A stretch of DNA of 64,000 bases, taken from Aeromonas veronii. Lineage in GTDB: Bacteria > Pseudomonadota > Gammaproteobacteria > Enterobacterales > Aeromonadaceae. The notes under the pieces are model-generated. The model searched no databases. It saw only the letters and a program-made list of their open reading frames with translations, and was not told the origin of the DNA. The stretch is taken from assembly GCF_040215105.1 (NCBI RefSeq), contig NZ_CP157875.1, forward strand, positions 2,905,501 to 2,969,500, in the 5' to 3' direction. Below are positions 1-10,240 of the stretch, one piece after another (position 1 is the first letter of the stretch; each line of letters starts with the position of its first letter). Both the position numbers and the translations under genes were made by a program.

Positions 1-25
1 GAGTGAACTCTCGATTGTCTGAATT

Positions 26-101
<76 letters not shown>

Positions 102-135
102 ATCGGTCTGGCTGATTGCCTGACTACGAGGACGC

Positions 136-163
136 ATTCTAGCGATGTTCCTCGCCCAGTCAA
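136..163 (-). promoter_or_regulatory. Sigma-70 promoter of the tRNA-Gly transcript
   Basis: On the minus strand there is a consensus-like -35 TTGACT, a 16-bp spacer and a -10 TAGAAT. The tRNA 5' end lies about 35 nt downstream. The bases after the -10 are GC-rich (GCGTCC), as in stringently controlled stable-RNA promoters. This implies the tRNA can be transcribed independently of pgsA. Confidence 0.75.
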
Positions 164-231
164 CCAAAAACATTTAATACGCTGATCGTTCGGGCATTTT
201 TTGCCCTTTCCCACACTTTTGCCCCTCATGA

Positions 232-262
232 CCGTTTCCTGGCACCAAGGGCCGGGAAACGG
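232..262 (-). terminator. Stem-loop downstream of pgsA
   Basis: A perfect 8-bp stem, CCGTTTCC with GGAAACGG, encloses a 15-nt loop 20 bases after the pgsA stop. No U-run follows on the minus strand. It may therefore be a 3'-stabilising or Rho-assisted structure rather than a classic intrinsic terminator. Confidence 0.35.
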
Positions 263-281
263 GGGTTTGTGAGGAGACAAA

Positions 282-836
282 CTAGAAGCGGGAGTGATAG
301 CTCAGATCGCCCCACGCGGCCTTCATGTACTGGAACATGGACCAGAAGGTGAGCACGGTCGCCACATAGAGCAGCACGTAGGCGAGCCAGACCATCCAGA
401 TGTCGTACTGCCAGATGAGGCCGGTGAGCGACACCATCTGGATCATGGTCTTCCACTTGCCAATCCAGCTGACCGCCACCGAGGAGCGCTTGCCAAGCTC
501 GGCCATCCATTCCCGCAGGGCGGAGATGATGATCTCGCGGCCTATCATGGTCATGGCCGGAATGGTCACCCAGATGGTGTTGTAGTGCTCGACGATGACC
601 ACCAGGGCCGCCGCCACCATGATCTTGTCGGCAACGGGATCGAGGAAGGCACCAAACGCGGTGGACTGGTTCAGCTTGCGGGCGAGATAGCCATCAAACC
701 AGTCGGTCGCCGCCGCCAGGATGAAGACGATGGCCGCCGCCACATAGGCCCACTGATAGGGAAGGTAGAACAGGATGACGAAGACGGGGATGAGCAAAAT
801 CCGAAAAAACGTCAGCAGGTTAGGAATATTTGTCAT
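282..836 (-). CDS. pgsA: CDP-diacylglycerol--glycerol-3-phosphate 3-phosphatidyltransferase
   Basis: PgsA makes phosphatidylglycerol phosphate from CDP-diacylglycerol and glycerol-3-phosphate at the inner membrane. This is the committed step to phosphatidylglycerol and cardiolipin. The 184-residue protein carries the complete CDP-alcohol phosphotransferase signature D48-G-x2-A-R-x8-G62-x3-D66-x3-D70, with several hydrophobic segments (about 10-25, 32-44, 75-90 and 130-165). The length matches E. coli PgsA (about 182). The start is the ATG beginning MTNIPN. The uvrY-uvrC-pgsA-tRNA-Gly order is the enteric one, which supports the assignment. Confidence 0.97.
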   Translation of the reverse strand: MTNIPNLLTFFRILLIPVFVILFYLPYQWAYVAAAIVFILAAATDWFDGYLARKLNQSTAFGAFLDPVADKIMVAAALVVIVEHYNTIWVTIPAMTMIGREIIISALREWMAELGKRSSVAVSWIGKWKTMIQMVSLTGLIWQYDIWMVWLAYVLLYVATVLTFWSMFQYMKAAWGDLSYHSRF

Positions 837-1092
837 TATTTTTCAGCCACTTCTTGTATGCCGCTACAGGGTAGCCCCAAGCCGATTGCCGATGCAACCG
901 GGCGGTGCCCGTCTTGGTCTATGGATCCGTCAATAACCTCAGGATGCCGGTTATTATGGCATTGGCGGCCCCCCGACGTCACGGCTCTTGTATGCCGAAA
1001 CAGGGCTTTGCCAGATCCCACCGGGCCCGGCGCCCCTGTGCAATACCCTGATCGCCCAGGATGATCCCCGCGCCGATATGACCCTGTTTCTA

Positions 1093-2946
1093 TCACAACG
1101 AGTGCAGGGCATCGTGGATGGACTGGGCCAGCTCCTGGCTGATGCCGGGCACCTTGGCGAGCTCGTCCACCCCCGCCTTCTTCACCTCCTGCAGGCCCCC
1201 CAGGTATTTGAGCAGGGCCTGCCGGCGTTTGGGCCCGACCCCGGGAATATCCTCCAGGGTACTGGTGGTGCGGGCCTTGGCGCGCCGTGCCCGGTGGCCG
1301 GTGATGGCAAATCGATGGGATTCGTCGCGAATGTGCTGGATGAGGTGCAAGGCGGGCATATCCGCCGGCAAGTGCAGCTCTTCGTGGCTATCCCCCATGA
1401 TGAGGGTCTCCAGCCCCGCCTTGCGGGTCACCCCCTTGGCGATCCCCACCAGCAGTGGGTGTTTGCCGCCGAGGAACTCGAGCTGTCGCGCCAGGATCTC
1501 TTCGGCCCGGCGCAACTGGCCGAGGCCGCCGTCGATAAACAGCACATCCGGCACCTTGTCCGGCTCCTGCTGCTTGCCAAAGCGCCGCTCCAGCGCCTGC
1601 TCCATGGCGGCGTAGTCATCCCCGCCGGTGATGCCGTCGATATTGAAACGGCGGTATTCGGAGCTGAGCGGCCCCTCCCGGTTGAACACCACACAAGACG
1701 CCACGGTGCGCTCCCCCATGGTATGGGAGATATCGAAACACTCCATGCGGGCGATGGGGGCCTCCAGCTCCAGCAGCTCCTCCAGCTGGGTGAAGCGGGC
1801 GGTGGTGGTGCTCTTGTGGGCGAGGCGCGAGCGCAGCGCCGTCTCGGCGTTGATGGCGGCCAGCTTGATGAAACGGGCCCGCTCGGAGCGAGTGCGGCTC
1901 TGCACCCGCACCTTGTAACCGGCGGTCTGGCTCAGGGTCTCGGCGATGACGCTTTCATCCTCCAGCGCCACGTCCAGCAGCACTTCGCTCGGGATCTGCC
2001 TGCCCCCCTGCCCCGACAGGTAGAACTGCAGCAGGAAGGATTGCACCACCTCGTCGAGCGGCGTATCCGCCGGCACCTTGGGGAAGTAGCTGCGCGAACC
2101 CAGCACCTTGCCCTGACGGATGAAGAGCACATGGATGCAGGCGGTGCCCTGTTCGAAGGCCACCCCCACCACATCCAGCTCGTCCAGCACATTGCCACTC
2201 ACCGATTGCTGCTCGGTGACCCGGCGTAGGGCCTGGATCTGATCCCGGTAGCGGGCCGCTTCCTCAAAGCGCAGATCGCCGCTGGCGGACTCCATCTTGC
2301 CCACCAGCTCCCCTATCACCTGCTGGTCCTTGCCCGCGAGGAACAGCTTGGCCAGCTCCACCTGCTGGGCGTACTCCGCCTCGCTCACCAGACCCGCGAC
2401 ACAGGGGCCGGCGCAACGCTTGAGCTGATAGAGCAGGCAGGGACGGGTGCGGTTGGCATAGACGGCGTCCTCGCACTGGCGCACCGGGAAGATTTTCTGC
2501 ATCAGGTGCAGGCTCTCGCGCACGGCGCCACCGGACGGATACGGGCCGAAGTAGTCCCCTTTCACCTTGCGGGCCCCACGGTGGACGCCGATGCGAGGAT
2601 GACGATGGCTGGTGATGATGATCCAGGGGTAGGACTTGTCGTCGCGCAGCAGCACGTTGTAGCGCGGCTGGTACTGCTTGATGAGGTTGTGCTCGAGGAT
2701 CAGCGCCTCGGTCTCGGTGTGGGTCACCGTCACCTGGATGTCGGCTATCTGGCGCACCAGGGTGCGGGTCTTGATGCTGTCGACATGGGTGCGAAAGTAG
2801 GAGGCGAGTCGCTTCTTGAGATCCTTGGCCTTGCCCACGTAGATGACGGTGCCGCCAGCATCATACATGCGGTAGACACCGCTCTGGTTGGTGACCGCAC
2901 TCAGGAAGGACTTGCTGTCGAAATGGGGTTCAGGAGAAGGGATCAT
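1093..2946 (-). CDS. uvrC: Excinuclease ABC subunit C
   Basis: UvrC makes the 3' and 5' incisions in UvrABC nucleotide-excision repair. The 617-residue product has an N-terminal GIY-YIG nuclease domain ([10 protein letters not shown] then [14 protein letters not shown], about 23-50) and a UVR motif for UvrB contact (about 205-240, with [12 protein letters not shown]). The RNase-H-like UvrC domain includes [12 protein letters not shown], and tandem helix-hairpin-helix motifs near the C terminus include [15 protein letters not shown]. The length is that expected for the family. The gene follows uvrY on the same strand, as in E. coli, but here a strong hairpin separates the two. Confidence 0.98.
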   Translation of the reverse strand: MIPSPEPHFDSKSFLSAVTNQSGVYRMYDAGGTVIYVGKAKDLKKRLASYFRTHVDSIKTRTLVRQIADIQVTVTHTETEALILEHNLIKQYQPRYNVLLRDDKSYPWIIITSHRHPRIGVHRGARKVKGDYFGPYPSGGAVRESLHLMQKIFPVRQCEDAVYANRTRPCLLYQLKRCAGPCVAGLVSEAEYAQQVELAKLFLAGKDQQVIGELVGKMESASGDLRFEEAARYRDQIQALRRVTEQQSVSGNVLDELDVVGVAFEQGTACIHVLFIRQGKVLGSRSYFPKVPADTPLDEVVQSFLLQFYLSGQGGRQIPSEVLLDVALEDESVIAETLSQTAGYKVRVQSRTRSERARFIKLAAINAETALRSRLAHKSTTTARFTQLEELLELEAPIARMECFDISHTMGERTVASCVVFNREGPLSSEYRRFNIDGITGGDDYAAMEQALERRFGKQQEPDKVPDVLFIDGGLGQLRRAEEILARQLEFLGGKHPLLVGIAKGVTRKAGLETLIMGDSHEELHLPADMPALHLIQHIRDESHRFAITGHRARRAKARTTSTLEDIPGVGPKRRQALLKYLGGLQEVKKAGVDELAKVPGISQELAQSIHDALHSL

Positions 2947-3046
2947 CGGCGACTCGATTCAGGACAAGATTCTCGGGGGATCATACTGCGCCCCGCCACC
3001 GGAAAGCAAAACCGAGCGGCGACAGAAGCAGCCAGGGCCATCAAGC

Positions 3047-3072
3047 AAAAAGGCGGCCCGGGCCGCCTTTTT
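3047..3072 (-). terminator. Intrinsic terminator between uvrY and uvrC
   Basis: AAAAAGGCGGCCC is followed by its own reverse complement, giving a symmetric GC-rich stem flanked by A and T runs, so it can act on either strand. It lies 18 bases after the uvrY stop and about 100 bases before the uvrC start. It should limit read-through from uvrY into uvrC. Confidence 0.8.
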
Positions 3073-3089
3073 CAACACACTCAACCCGA

Positions 3090-3734
3090 TCAGAGGGTAT
3101 CGGCATCCAGCATGCCGTAGCGAATGGCCAGATGGGTCAGCTCCACATCCCCGTTGATGTCGAGCTTGCTGAACAACCGGTAGCGGTAGCTGTTGACCGT
3201 CTTCGGACTCAGGTTGAGCTGCTCGGAGATGTCGGTCACCTTCTGCCCCTTGGTGATCATCATCATGATCTGCAGCTCGCGCTCGGAGAGGGACTTGAAG
3301 GGGTTCTCGTCCGCCGAGGCGAACTGGCTCAGGGCCATCTGCTGGGCAATCTCCGGGGAGATGTAACGCTGGCCGGAGTGTACCAGCCGGATGGCGTGGA
3401 TCATCTCGTCAGGCGCAGCCCCCTTGGTCAGATAACCGGCGGCACCCGCCTGCATCACCTTGGTCGGGAAGGGGTTTTCTGAATGAATGGTCAGCACTAT
3501 GATGCGCACATCGGGCCGGATCCGCAGGATCTTGCGGGTCGCTTCCAGACCGCCGATCCCCGGCATGTTCATGTCCATCAGGATCACGTCGGGGTGATGT
3601 TGCCGGCAGAAGGCCACGGCCGTCTCGCCGCTCTGTGCCTCGCCCACCACCTTGATCCCGCGGACATCTTCCAAAATGCGTCTTATCCCTGTACGCACCA
3701 ACTCATGATCATCGACCAGGAATACATTAATCAC
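3090..3734 (-). CDS. uvrY: Response regulator UvrY/GacA, NarL/FixJ family
   Basis: UvrY (GacA/VarA/SirA) is the response regulator paired with the hybrid kinase BarA. In related bacteria it activates the small RNAs that sequester CsrA. The 214-residue protein has a receiver domain with acidic pocket D8-D9, phospho-acceptor D54 (ILMDMNMPG) and a conserved lysine in YLTKGA, then a C-terminal LuxR-type helix-turn-helix (SERELQIMMMI to NLSPKTVNSYRYRLFSKL). The start is GTG at 3734, giving MINVFLVDDHELVRTG, which aligns with the enteric protein. The barA partner is not in this window. Confidence 0.95.
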   Translation of the reverse strand: MINVFLVDDHELVRTGIRRILEDVRGIKVVGEAQSGETAVAFCRQHHPDVILMDMNMPGIGGLEATRKILRIRPDVRIIVLTIHSENPFPTKVMQAGAAGYLTKGAAPDEMIHAIRLVHSGQRYISPEIAQQMALSQFASADENPFKSLSERELQIMMMITKGQKVTDISEQLNLSPKTVNSYRYRLFSKLDINGDVELTHLAIRYGMLDADTL

Positions 3735-3893
3735 CCATACACCCCGTTTCTTATGTCGTTATATGCCAGTTAGGGTTAACACGGCGTCTTGCATCATAAC
3801 CAAACTCGGTGATTTGGCAAACCATGGCCGGTAAAAGTTTGAAACTCTCCATTAATGCCGTTTTAAATCAACTAATTATGTAAAGTTTCAACC

Positions 3894-3921
3894 AAAAAAC
3901 GGCGCCTTGAGGCGCCGTTTC
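3894..3921 (-). terminator. Intrinsic terminator of the kdsB operon
   Basis: Read on the minus strand, AAACGGCGCC-TCAA-GGCGCCGTTT is followed by a run of six T, 24 bases after the kdsB stop. A perfect 10-bp stem plus U tract makes this a confident Rho-independent terminator. Confidence 0.9.
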
Positions 3922-3944
3922 GGGTCTGATTGCCGTGATCTTTA

Positions 3945-4706
3945 TCAGGGGGCCAGCAGGGCACGCACCTTGTCCAGATCCCGCTGGGTATCCACTCCCA
4001 CGGGGGGGGCTTCCAGCGCCAGGGCCACGTGGATCTTCTCCCCGTACCAGAGCACCCGCAGCTGCTCCAACGCCTCGATCTGCTCGAGGGCGCTCGGCGC
4101 CCAATCCACGTAACGCTGGATGAAACCGGCGCGATAGGCGTAGATGCCGATATGGCGCTGATAATGCGCCCCGATCTCTGCGTGGCTCTGGGCAAAGCGA
4201 TCCCTGTCCCACGGAATGGAGGCGCGACTGAAGTAGAGGGCATAGCCCGCCTGGTCGGTCACCACCTTCACCGCATTGGGATTGAACGCCTCTTCGGCAT
4301 CCTGGATGGGCACGGAGAGGGTCGCCATGGGGGCGCTGGCACTGGCCAGGTTGTCCGCCACCTGGCGGATGATGGCGGGGGGAATGAGGGGCTCATCCCC
4401 CTGCACGTTGACGATGATGGTATCGGCGGCAAAACCGTAGTGACGGCACACCTCTGCCAGACGCTCGGTGCCGGACTGGTGATCCGGGGAGGTCATGCAC
4501 ACCTCGGCTCCCGTCTCGCTGGCCACCGCAGCCAGTGCGCTTTGTACCCGCACGTCGTCGGTGGCAACGATCACCCGATCCGCACCGGACTGCAGGGCTT
4601 TTTCCACCACGTGCTGCACCATGGGTTTGCCATGGATGTCCGCCAGCGGCTTGCCCGGCAGCCGGGTCGAGGCGTAGCGGGCCGGAATGACGACGACGAA
4701 GCTCAT
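3945..4706 (-). CDS. kdsB: 3-deoxy-manno-octulosonate cytidylyltransferase
   Basis: KdsB activates KDO with CTP to CMP-KDO, the donor for the lipopolysaccharide inner core. The 253-residue cytosolic enzyme starts [21 protein letters not shown], with the nucleotide-binding R-x-x-S-x-R-x-P-x-K-P-L motif. It also contains NVQGDEPLI and the AYRAGF and [11 protein letters not shown] segments typical of KdsB. Its ATG overlaps the ycaR stop by 4 bases, so the two are translationally coupled. It closes the comEC-msbA-lpxK-ycaR-kdsB cluster and is followed by a strong terminator. Confidence 0.97.
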   Translation of the reverse strand: MSFVVVIPARYASTRLPGKPLADIHGKPMVQHVVEKALQSGADRVIVATDDVRVQSALAAVASETGAEVCMTSPDHQSGTERLAEVCRHYGFAADTIIVNVQGDEPLIPPAIIRQVADNLASASAPMATLSVPIQDAEEAFNPNAVKVVTDQAGYALYFSRASIPWDRDRFAQSHAEIGAHYQRHIGIYAYRAGFIQRYVDWAPSALEQIEALEQLRVLWYGEKIHVALALEAPPVGVDTQRDLDKVRALLAP

Positions 4707-4891
4707 GGGTTCAGCTCTTCGAGTGCCAGGGCGCGGGCGCGGTTCTCCAGCAACACAGGTATCCCCTCCTCCAGCGGATAGGCCAGCTTGTCGAAGCGGC
4801 AGATCAGCTCATGGGCGGCCTTGTTGTAGTGCAGCTTCCCCTTGCAAACCGGGCAGGCGATGATGTCGAGCAATTTGATATCCAGTGCCAC
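4703..4891 (-). CDS. ycaR: Trm112-family small protein YcaR
   Basis: A 62-residue protein of the UPF0434/Trm112 family, with a single CPVCKG zinc-ribbon knuckle (about 12-17) and the conserved [20 protein letters not shown] segment. The molecular role in bacteria is not established. The conserved position between lpxK and kdsB suggests a link with lipid A or KDO metabolism. The start is GTG at 4891, preceded by AAAGGAG at good spacing. The end overlaps kdsB by 4 bases. Confidence 0.93.
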   Translation of the reverse strand: MALDIKLLDIIACPVCKGKLHYNKAAHELICRFDKLAYPLEEGIPVLLENRARALALEELNP

Positions 4892-5097
4892 AACGAAACT
4901 CCTTTGACGATTTCGGACAGGCGATCCCGGTCAGTAATGCCGGGCAATCCAGTGGGCATGTCCGGCGCCGATGACGAGTACCCCTGCGGGCACAGGCCTG
5001 GTATTCACGCCGGACATCGCCATATTTTCAACTGATTGGGCCGCTGTGGCAGTCATTACCCAAGGTAAATCTCGCACCAGCAGCACAAATACGATGT

Positions 5098-6099
5098 TTA
5101 TTTATTCACATTAGCACGAGGTGCTGCCACATCCCCACGGGTCGTGGCCAAGGAGGCCAGCAGGGCATCGAGCAAGGAGGTCGGCAGCGCCGCGCTGACC
5201 GGCAGATACCACCAGTGGTCCGGCGCGAAGTCCCGGCACTTGACCGCGTCCTTCTCCGTCATCAGCAAGGGACGCTCGCCGAAGCGGGCCAGCAGCTCGG
5301 CGCGGTCGAACGCCTGGTGATCCGCGTAGCCGACGCTCTGCTTGAGTTCATAGCCAAGGCTGGTGAGGGTCGCGAAGAAACGGGGAGGATGACCGATTCC
5401 CGCCAGGGCATCGATTTCGCGCGGCAAAGGCTCGGTGGCCGGCATGTCGTCTCGCACCCGGCGCGGCGTATCCGCCACCAGTTGCATGGGGTATTCCCCC
5501 CTCGCCGGGGTGCCGCCATTGCAGATGATGGCATCCACCCGCTGCAAGCGGGTCATGGGCTCGCGCAGGGGCCCCATGGGCAGCAGGCAGCCATTGCCGA
5601 AGCGGCGCATGCCGTCCACCACCACCAGTTCCAGATCCCGGGCCAGGGCATAGTGCTGCAGGCCGTCGTCGGTGATGATGATGTCCACCTCAGGCTCCAA
5701 TCGCTGCACCGCATCGGCGCGCTTGGGGGCCACCACCACCGGGCAGCCACAGCGCCGGGCGATCAGTACGGGCTCATCCCCCGCCTCGGCCGTGGTGCTG
5801 TTCTCATCCAGTCGATACGGATAATGGGGCGCCTTGCCGCCGTAGCCACGGCTCACCACCCCGGGTTTGAAGCCGCGAGCCTGCAACTGCTCCACCAGCC
5901 AGACCACGACCGGGGTCTTGCCGTTGCCACCGACCGAGATGTTGCCGACGACGATGACCGGCAGACTGGCGCGATAGGCTTTGAGCCAGTCGCGTCGATA
6001 GGCAGAGCGGCGCACGCCGCTGATGAGGGCGAACAAGAGCGCGAAGGGGGCCAGCGCCCAGCGCCAGCCACTCTTCTCGTACCAGAGCCGCTCCAGCAT
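5098..6099 (-). CDS. lpxK: Tetraacyldisaccharide 4'-kinase
   Basis: LpxK phosphorylates the 4' position of the lipid A disaccharide to make lipid IVA at the inner membrane. The 333-residue protein starts MLERLWYEKSGWRWALAPFA, with an N-terminal membrane-associating helix. It carries the P-loop VVVGNISVGGNGKTP and the DDGLQHYALARDLELVVVD motif of the family. The ATG shares one base with the msbA stop (TGATG), so I use 6099 and reject the longer in-frame extension, which overlaps msbA. Its product feeds KDO addition, for which kdsB downstream supplies CMP-KDO. Confidence 0.96.
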   Translation of the reverse strand: MLERLWYEKSGWRWALAPFALLFALISGVRRSAYRRDWLKAYRASLPVIVVGNISVGGNGKTPVVVWLVEQLQARGFKPGVVSRGYGGKAPHYPYRLDENSTTAEAGDEPVLIARRCGCPVVVAPKRADAVQRLEPEVDIIITDDGLQHYALARDLELVVVDGMRRFGNGCLLPMGPLREPMTRLQRVDAIICNGGTPARGEYPMQLVADTPRRVRDDMPATEPLPREIDALAGIGHPPRFFATLTSLGYELKQSVGYADHQAFDRAELLARFGERPLLMTEKDAVKCRDFAPDHWWYLPVSAALPTSLLDALLASLATTRGDVAAPRANVNK

Positions 6100-7874
6100 C
6101 AGGCCTGCTGGCTCGCGGCGGGTTGGCTGGCACCGAACTGGATGGCGCGCAGCTGGGCATAGGTGCCCTGCTGGCTCATCAGTTCGCTGTGGTTGCCGCG
6201 CTCGACGATGTGACCCTCGTCGATCACCAGGATCTCGTCCGCCTTCTCGATGGTGGAGAGGCGGTGGGCGATGACCAGGGAGGTGCGCGCCTTGCACAGC
6301 TCGTCGATGGCCGCCTGGATGTGACGCTCGGACTCTGTGTCCAGGGCCGAGGTGGCCTCATCCAGCAGCAGCACGGGGGCGTCGCGCAGCAGGGCGCGGG
6401 CGATGGCGATGCGCTGGCGCTGACCGCCAGACAGGGAGGCGCCGTTCTCACCGATGACGGTGTCGTAGCCTTCCGGCATCTTGCGCACGAACTCGTCTGC
6501 GTGGGCGATGCTGGCCGCGTGCTGGATCTGTTCCCGGCTGTAGCGATCTTCCGCCGCGTAGGCGATGTTGTTGGCCACGGAGTCGTTGAACAGATGCACG
6601 TGCTGGGAGACCAGGGCGTACTGCTTGCGCAGCTCGCTCAACTTGTATTCGCGGATATTGACCCCGTCCAGCAGGATCTCCCCCTGCTCGATGTCGTAGA
6701 AACGGGTCAGCAGGCTCGCGATGGTGCTCTTGCCGGAGCCGGAGCGCCCCACCAGGGCCACTGATTTGCCCGCCTCGACCTTGAAGCTGACATTGTGCAG
6801 CGCCGGAGTCTCCTTGGTCGGGTAGGTGAAGGTGACATTGCGAAACTCGATTTCACCACGGGCCCGCTCCAGGGTGCGGGTGCCGGTGTCCTCTTCCGGG
6901 GTGGAGTCGAGCAGGCCGAACAGGCTCTGACAGGCGGTGATGCCGCGCTGGAACTGGTTGTTCACGTCGGTCAGGCTTTTCAGCGGCTTGAGCAGCATCA
7001 TCATGGAGGTGACCATGACGGTGAAGGTCCCCGCGGTCAGGGTCGCCTTAACGCTGTCGATGGTCGCCACATAGAGGAAGACCGCCAGGGCCACCGAGGC
7101 CACCATCTGCACGATGGGGCTGCCGATGGCATCCGCCGCCACCATCTTCATGGTCTGCTGGCGCATGCGGTTGCTGACGGAGAAGAAGCGCTTGTCCTCC
7201 ACCTCCTGGCCACCGAACATCAGCACCTCCTTGTGACCCTTGAGCATCTGCTCGGTGGAGGTGGTGATATCTCCCACCGCCTGCTGGATCTGGCGGCTGA
7301 TCTTGCGAAAACGACGGCTGATGAGACCAATGAGGACGCCCACTACCGGGCCCACCACCAGGAAGATCACCGACAGTTGCCAGGAGTGGTAGAACATCAG
7401 GCCCAGCAGGCCGATAACGGTGGCCCCTTCCCGCACCAGGGAGACCAGGGTCGAACTCGCGGCGGAGGAGACCTGGCCGGCGTCATAGGTCACCTTGGAG
7501 AGCAGGTTACCGGTATTCTGGCGGTCGAAGAAACTCATGGGCATGGCCATCAGGTGGCTGAACACCTGCTGTTGCAGCCGCATCACCACATGGTTGCCGA
7601 CCCAGGCCATGCAGTAGTTGGAGAGGAAGGCGGCGCAGCCACGCAAGGCGACGATACCCAGCACGAAGAAGGGCATCCACTTGAGCACGCTACTGTCGTT
7701 GCCGTTGAGCCCCTGATCGATGAGCGGCTTGATGGAATAGACGAAGGTGGTATCCACGGCTGCATAGCCCAGCATGCCGATGATGCCGCCAACCAGTCCC
7801 AGTTTGCGATCCCGGACATAACCGAGCAGGCGCTTGAAGACGGGCCAGCTCTCTTGTGAGGTTTCTTGTTGCAT
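6099..7874 (-). CDS. msbA: Lipid A export ABC transporter MsbA
   Basis: MsbA is the homodimeric ABC exporter that flips lipid A-core across the inner membrane. The 591-residue half-transporter has about six transmembrane segments in its first 320 residues. Its ATPase domain has Walker A GRSGSGKST, a Q-loop, signature LSGGQRQRIAIARAL, Walker B VLLLDEATSALD and the H-loop IAHRLSTI. The start at 7874 (MQQETSQESWPVFKRLL) fits the family length better than the ATG 14 codons upstream. It is coupled to lpxK by a one-base overlap. Confidence 0.97.
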   Translation of the reverse strand: MQQETSQESWPVFKRLLGYVRDRKLGLVGGIIGMLGYAAVDTTFVYSIKPLIDQGLNGNDSSVLKWMPFFVLGIVALRGCAAFLSNYCMAWVGNHVVMRLQQQVFSHLMAMPMSFFDRQNTGNLLSKVTYDAGQVSSAASSTLVSLVREGATVIGLLGLMFYHSWQLSVIFLVVGPVVGVLIGLISRRFRKISRQIQQAVGDITTSTEQMLKGHKEVLMFGGQEVEDKRFFSVSNRMRQQTMKMVAADAIGSPIVQMVASVALAVFLYVATIDSVKATLTAGTFTVMVTSMMMLLKPLKSLTDVNNQFQRGITACQSLFGLLDSTPEEDTGTRTLERARGEIEFRNVTFTYPTKETPALHNVSFKVEAGKSVALVGRSGSGKSTIASLLTRFYDIEQGEILLDGVNIREYKLSELRKQYALVSQHVHLFNDSVANNIAYAAEDRYSREQIQHAASIAHADEFVRKMPEGYDTVIGENGASLSGGQRQRIAIARALLRDAPVLLLDEATSALDTESERHIQAAIDELCKARTSLVIAHRLSTIEKADEILVIDEGHIVERGNHSELMSQQGTYAQLRAIQFGASQPAASQQA

Positions 7875-7986
7875 GAATAGCCGTAATTGAAGGAAATGAC
7901 GGGCTATTCTAGCCAAAGCGCAGGCTTACACCAAGCACCGCCATCACGCCGCGCGCTGACAACATGGAAAATAGCGAAGGCATGCC

Positions 7987-10212
7987 CTACCAACCCCAGA
8001 GTCTGGGCCGCCACCAGTCGCCGTTTCGCCGATACCATGGCCCCTCTTCCCGCTCGGCCCGGATCTTGAGTCCCGCCCCCTCGGCTTCGACCAGGATGGC
8101 ACCATCCTGCCCCGTCACCCATTGATGCGCCCCCGCGTATCTGGCCACCACTTCGGGCTTGGGAAATTGCCACTGATTCATGAAACCCGCGCTATGAATG
8201 ACAAAGGCCGGACTGACCACCGCCACGAAGCCCGGTGTCGAGGAGGTGCGGCTGCCGTGGTGCGGGCTGATCAGCAGGGTGCTGGCAAGCCTCCCTACAT
8301 GCCCCTCAGCGTTTTCCAATACCAGCAGGCGACGCTCCGCTTCCTTCTCGATATCGGCACTGAGCAACATGCGGCGAGGGCCGTCGCTTATCTGCACCAC
8401 ACAGCCATCGTTGTTGTGTCCCGCTCCCGGCCGCACAGGCCACAGCACCGCAAACTCGAGCCCCTGCCAGCGCCACCGCTGACCACGCTGGCACAGCTGG
8501 GTGCCTGGGCTGAATGCAAAGGAGGAGATCTCCCGGCGCACCGGCAACGCCTGCAGCACGGCGAGACGATTGCCCGCGTGATCCTTGTCCTTGTGGCTGA
8601 TGATGAGGGCATCCAGTACCCGGATGCCGAGTCGGTTCAGCACGGGCAGGATGGCGGCATCGGCCATGTTGTAGCCGCCGGGGTAGCGATCGCCGGTATC
8701 GTAGAGGATGCCCCTCTCCCCCCGACTGATGAGCACGGCCAGCCCCTGTCCCACGTCCAGCACCCGCAGTTGCCAGGGGCTGGGCGCAGGCCATGCAGCC
8801 AGCAGCAGGGCCGTGCCCACCGGCAGCGCCAGGTAGCGCCCCCCCGGTAGACGCCAGCCCGCCCACACAAGGATGAGCAGCAGACTCGTCGGCATCAGCC
8901 AGCCCGGCACCGGCCACCAGAGCTGAAGATGGCTCGCCAGCAGGTTCACGCCCCAGAGCACCCACTCCAGTCCGCATGCCGAGAGCCAGAACAGACCGTG
9001 GGCGAGCGTGGTGGAAATGGGCGCCACCAGCACGCCGATGAGTGCCAGCGGGATGATGCCGATGCAAAACAGCGGCAGAGCCAGCAGATTGAACAGCAGC
9101 GTCAGGGGGGCCATCCCCTCGAACAACAACAGTTGCAAGGGCAGCAGACCGACTAGCAGCAGAACTTGCAGACGCATCAGGCCGGGTCTGGCCATGAGAT
9201 GGCTCGCCAGCAGCAGGAGCGCCACCGCGAGGAAGGAGAGCCAGAAACCCGCCGAGTAGAGGGCGAAGGGATCCCAGAGCGTGAGTACGACGAAGGCCCA
9301 CAACCAGATGCGATGACTCGGCCAGTCACGCCGTCGCCAACGCAGCAGGCTCCAGACCGCCACCATGATGAGGGCCCGCTCGGTGGCCACCGCAAATCCT
9401 GCCAGGGCGCTGTAGACAGCGGCAAACAGCAGCGACACAACTATGGCGGCGCGCAAGCCGAACAGGCGCCCGAGCCACCACCCGAGCACCGCCACCAGGG
9501 CGATATGCTGGCCCGAGATGGCGATGATATGAGTCAGGCCGCTGCCACGAAACAGATCCCACTGGGCATCCGAGATCCCGCCCTGCTCGCCAAAGGTCAG
9601 CGCCGCCAGCAACGGTGCCTGAGACAGTCCAGCCCAGGCGAGACGGGCCTCGGCCAGCCAGCGTTCACGCCAGCCGGGGGCGACAGCCGCCAGCGCCACC
9701 ACCCGGCGCAGGTTGCCGGTGGCGGTGATCCCCTTGCCCAGCAGCAGTCTTCGCCCGTCCATGCCCGCCTCGTTGGCGAGCCCGTGGGCCGGCTTGAGCG
9801 TGCTCACCAGGGTGATCCGACTACTGGCGGACAGAGGGGGCAACCCCTGGTAGGCGTTGACGCGGATCAGGGGCGAAGGACGGATGGTTTTCTCATCCAG
9901 GGTGTCGAGGCGCAGCAGCAGACGAGCAAATTTATCCCCCTCTTTCCCTCCAGAGGACTCCGTACTTTGCACCTCTGCGGTTATCATGTGGGCAGTCTGC
10001 TCCTCCAGACTCCCAAGCCAGGCCAGCCGATATTGCAGACTGACCTGCATCCAGAGCATGCCGAGCAGCAGGAACAGCCAGGGCCAATGACGGCCATGGG
10101 CCAGCCAGAGAGCGAACATCAGCAGCACGGCCCCCCATGCCATCGAGGGGAGCCAGGGCCAGAGCAGTGAGGAGCTTGCCCCTAGGGCAAACGACAATAG
10201 ACGCAGATCCAT
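7987..10212 (-). CDS. comEC: DNA internalization/competence membrane protein ComEC/Rec2
   Basis: ComEC forms the inner-membrane channel for single-stranded DNA in natural transformation. The 741-residue protein has N-terminal helices, an OB-like region and a competence domain with many transmembrane segments (GLTHIIAISGQHIALVAVLGWWL). The C-terminal metallo-beta-lactamase-like domain has ISHKDKDHAGN and LISPHHGSRTSS. Start 10212 (MDLRLLSF) is preferred over 10260, because the longer form would overlap the divergent DUF2062 gene. E. coli YcaI sits at the same place next to msbA. The domains look intact, so the protein could be functional. Confidence 0.9.
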   Translation of the reverse strand: MDLRLLSFALGASSSLLWPWLPSMAWGAVLLMFALWLAHGRHWPWLFLLLGMLWMQVSLQYRLAWLGSLEEQTAHMITAEVQSTESSGGKEGDKFARLLLRLDTLDEKTIRPSPLIRVNAYQGLPPLSASSRITLVSTLKPAHGLANEAGMDGRRLLLGKGITATGNLRRVVALAAVAPGWRERWLAEARLAWAGLSQAPLLAALTFGEQGGISDAQWDLFRGSGLTHIIAISGQHIALVAVLGWWLGRLFGLRAAIVVSLLFAAVYSALAGFAVATERALIMVAVWSLLRWRRRDWPSHRIWLWAFVVLTLWDPFALYSAGFWLSFLAVALLLLASHLMARPGLMRLQVLLLVGLLPLQLLLFEGMAPLTLLFNLLALPLFCIGIIPLALIGVLVAPISTTLAHGLFWLSACGLEWVLWGVNLLASHLQLWWPVPGWLMPTSLLLILVWAGWRLPGGRYLALPVGTALLLAAWPAPSPWQLRVLDVGQGLAVLISRGERGILYDTGDRYPGGYNMADAAILPVLNRLGIRVLDALIISHKDKDHAGNRLAVLQALPVRREISSFAFSPGTQLCQRGQRWRWQGLEFAVLWPVRPGAGHNNDGCVVQISDGPRRMLLSADIEKEAERRLLVLENAEGHVGRLASTLLISPHHGSRTSSTPGFVAVVSPAFVIHSAGFMNQWQFPKPEVVARYAGAHQWVTGQDGAILVEAEGAGLKIRAEREEGPWYRRNGDWWRPRLWGW

Positions 10213-10240
10213 TGAGCAAGTATTTAGCAAGGTTTCAAAC

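Noticed and set aside
836..1096. An 86-codon minus-strand frame between uvrC and pgsA
   Set aside because: It is low-complexity and Arg/Gly-rich with no ribosome site. It overlaps the end of uvrC and the start of pgsA and looks like spacer.
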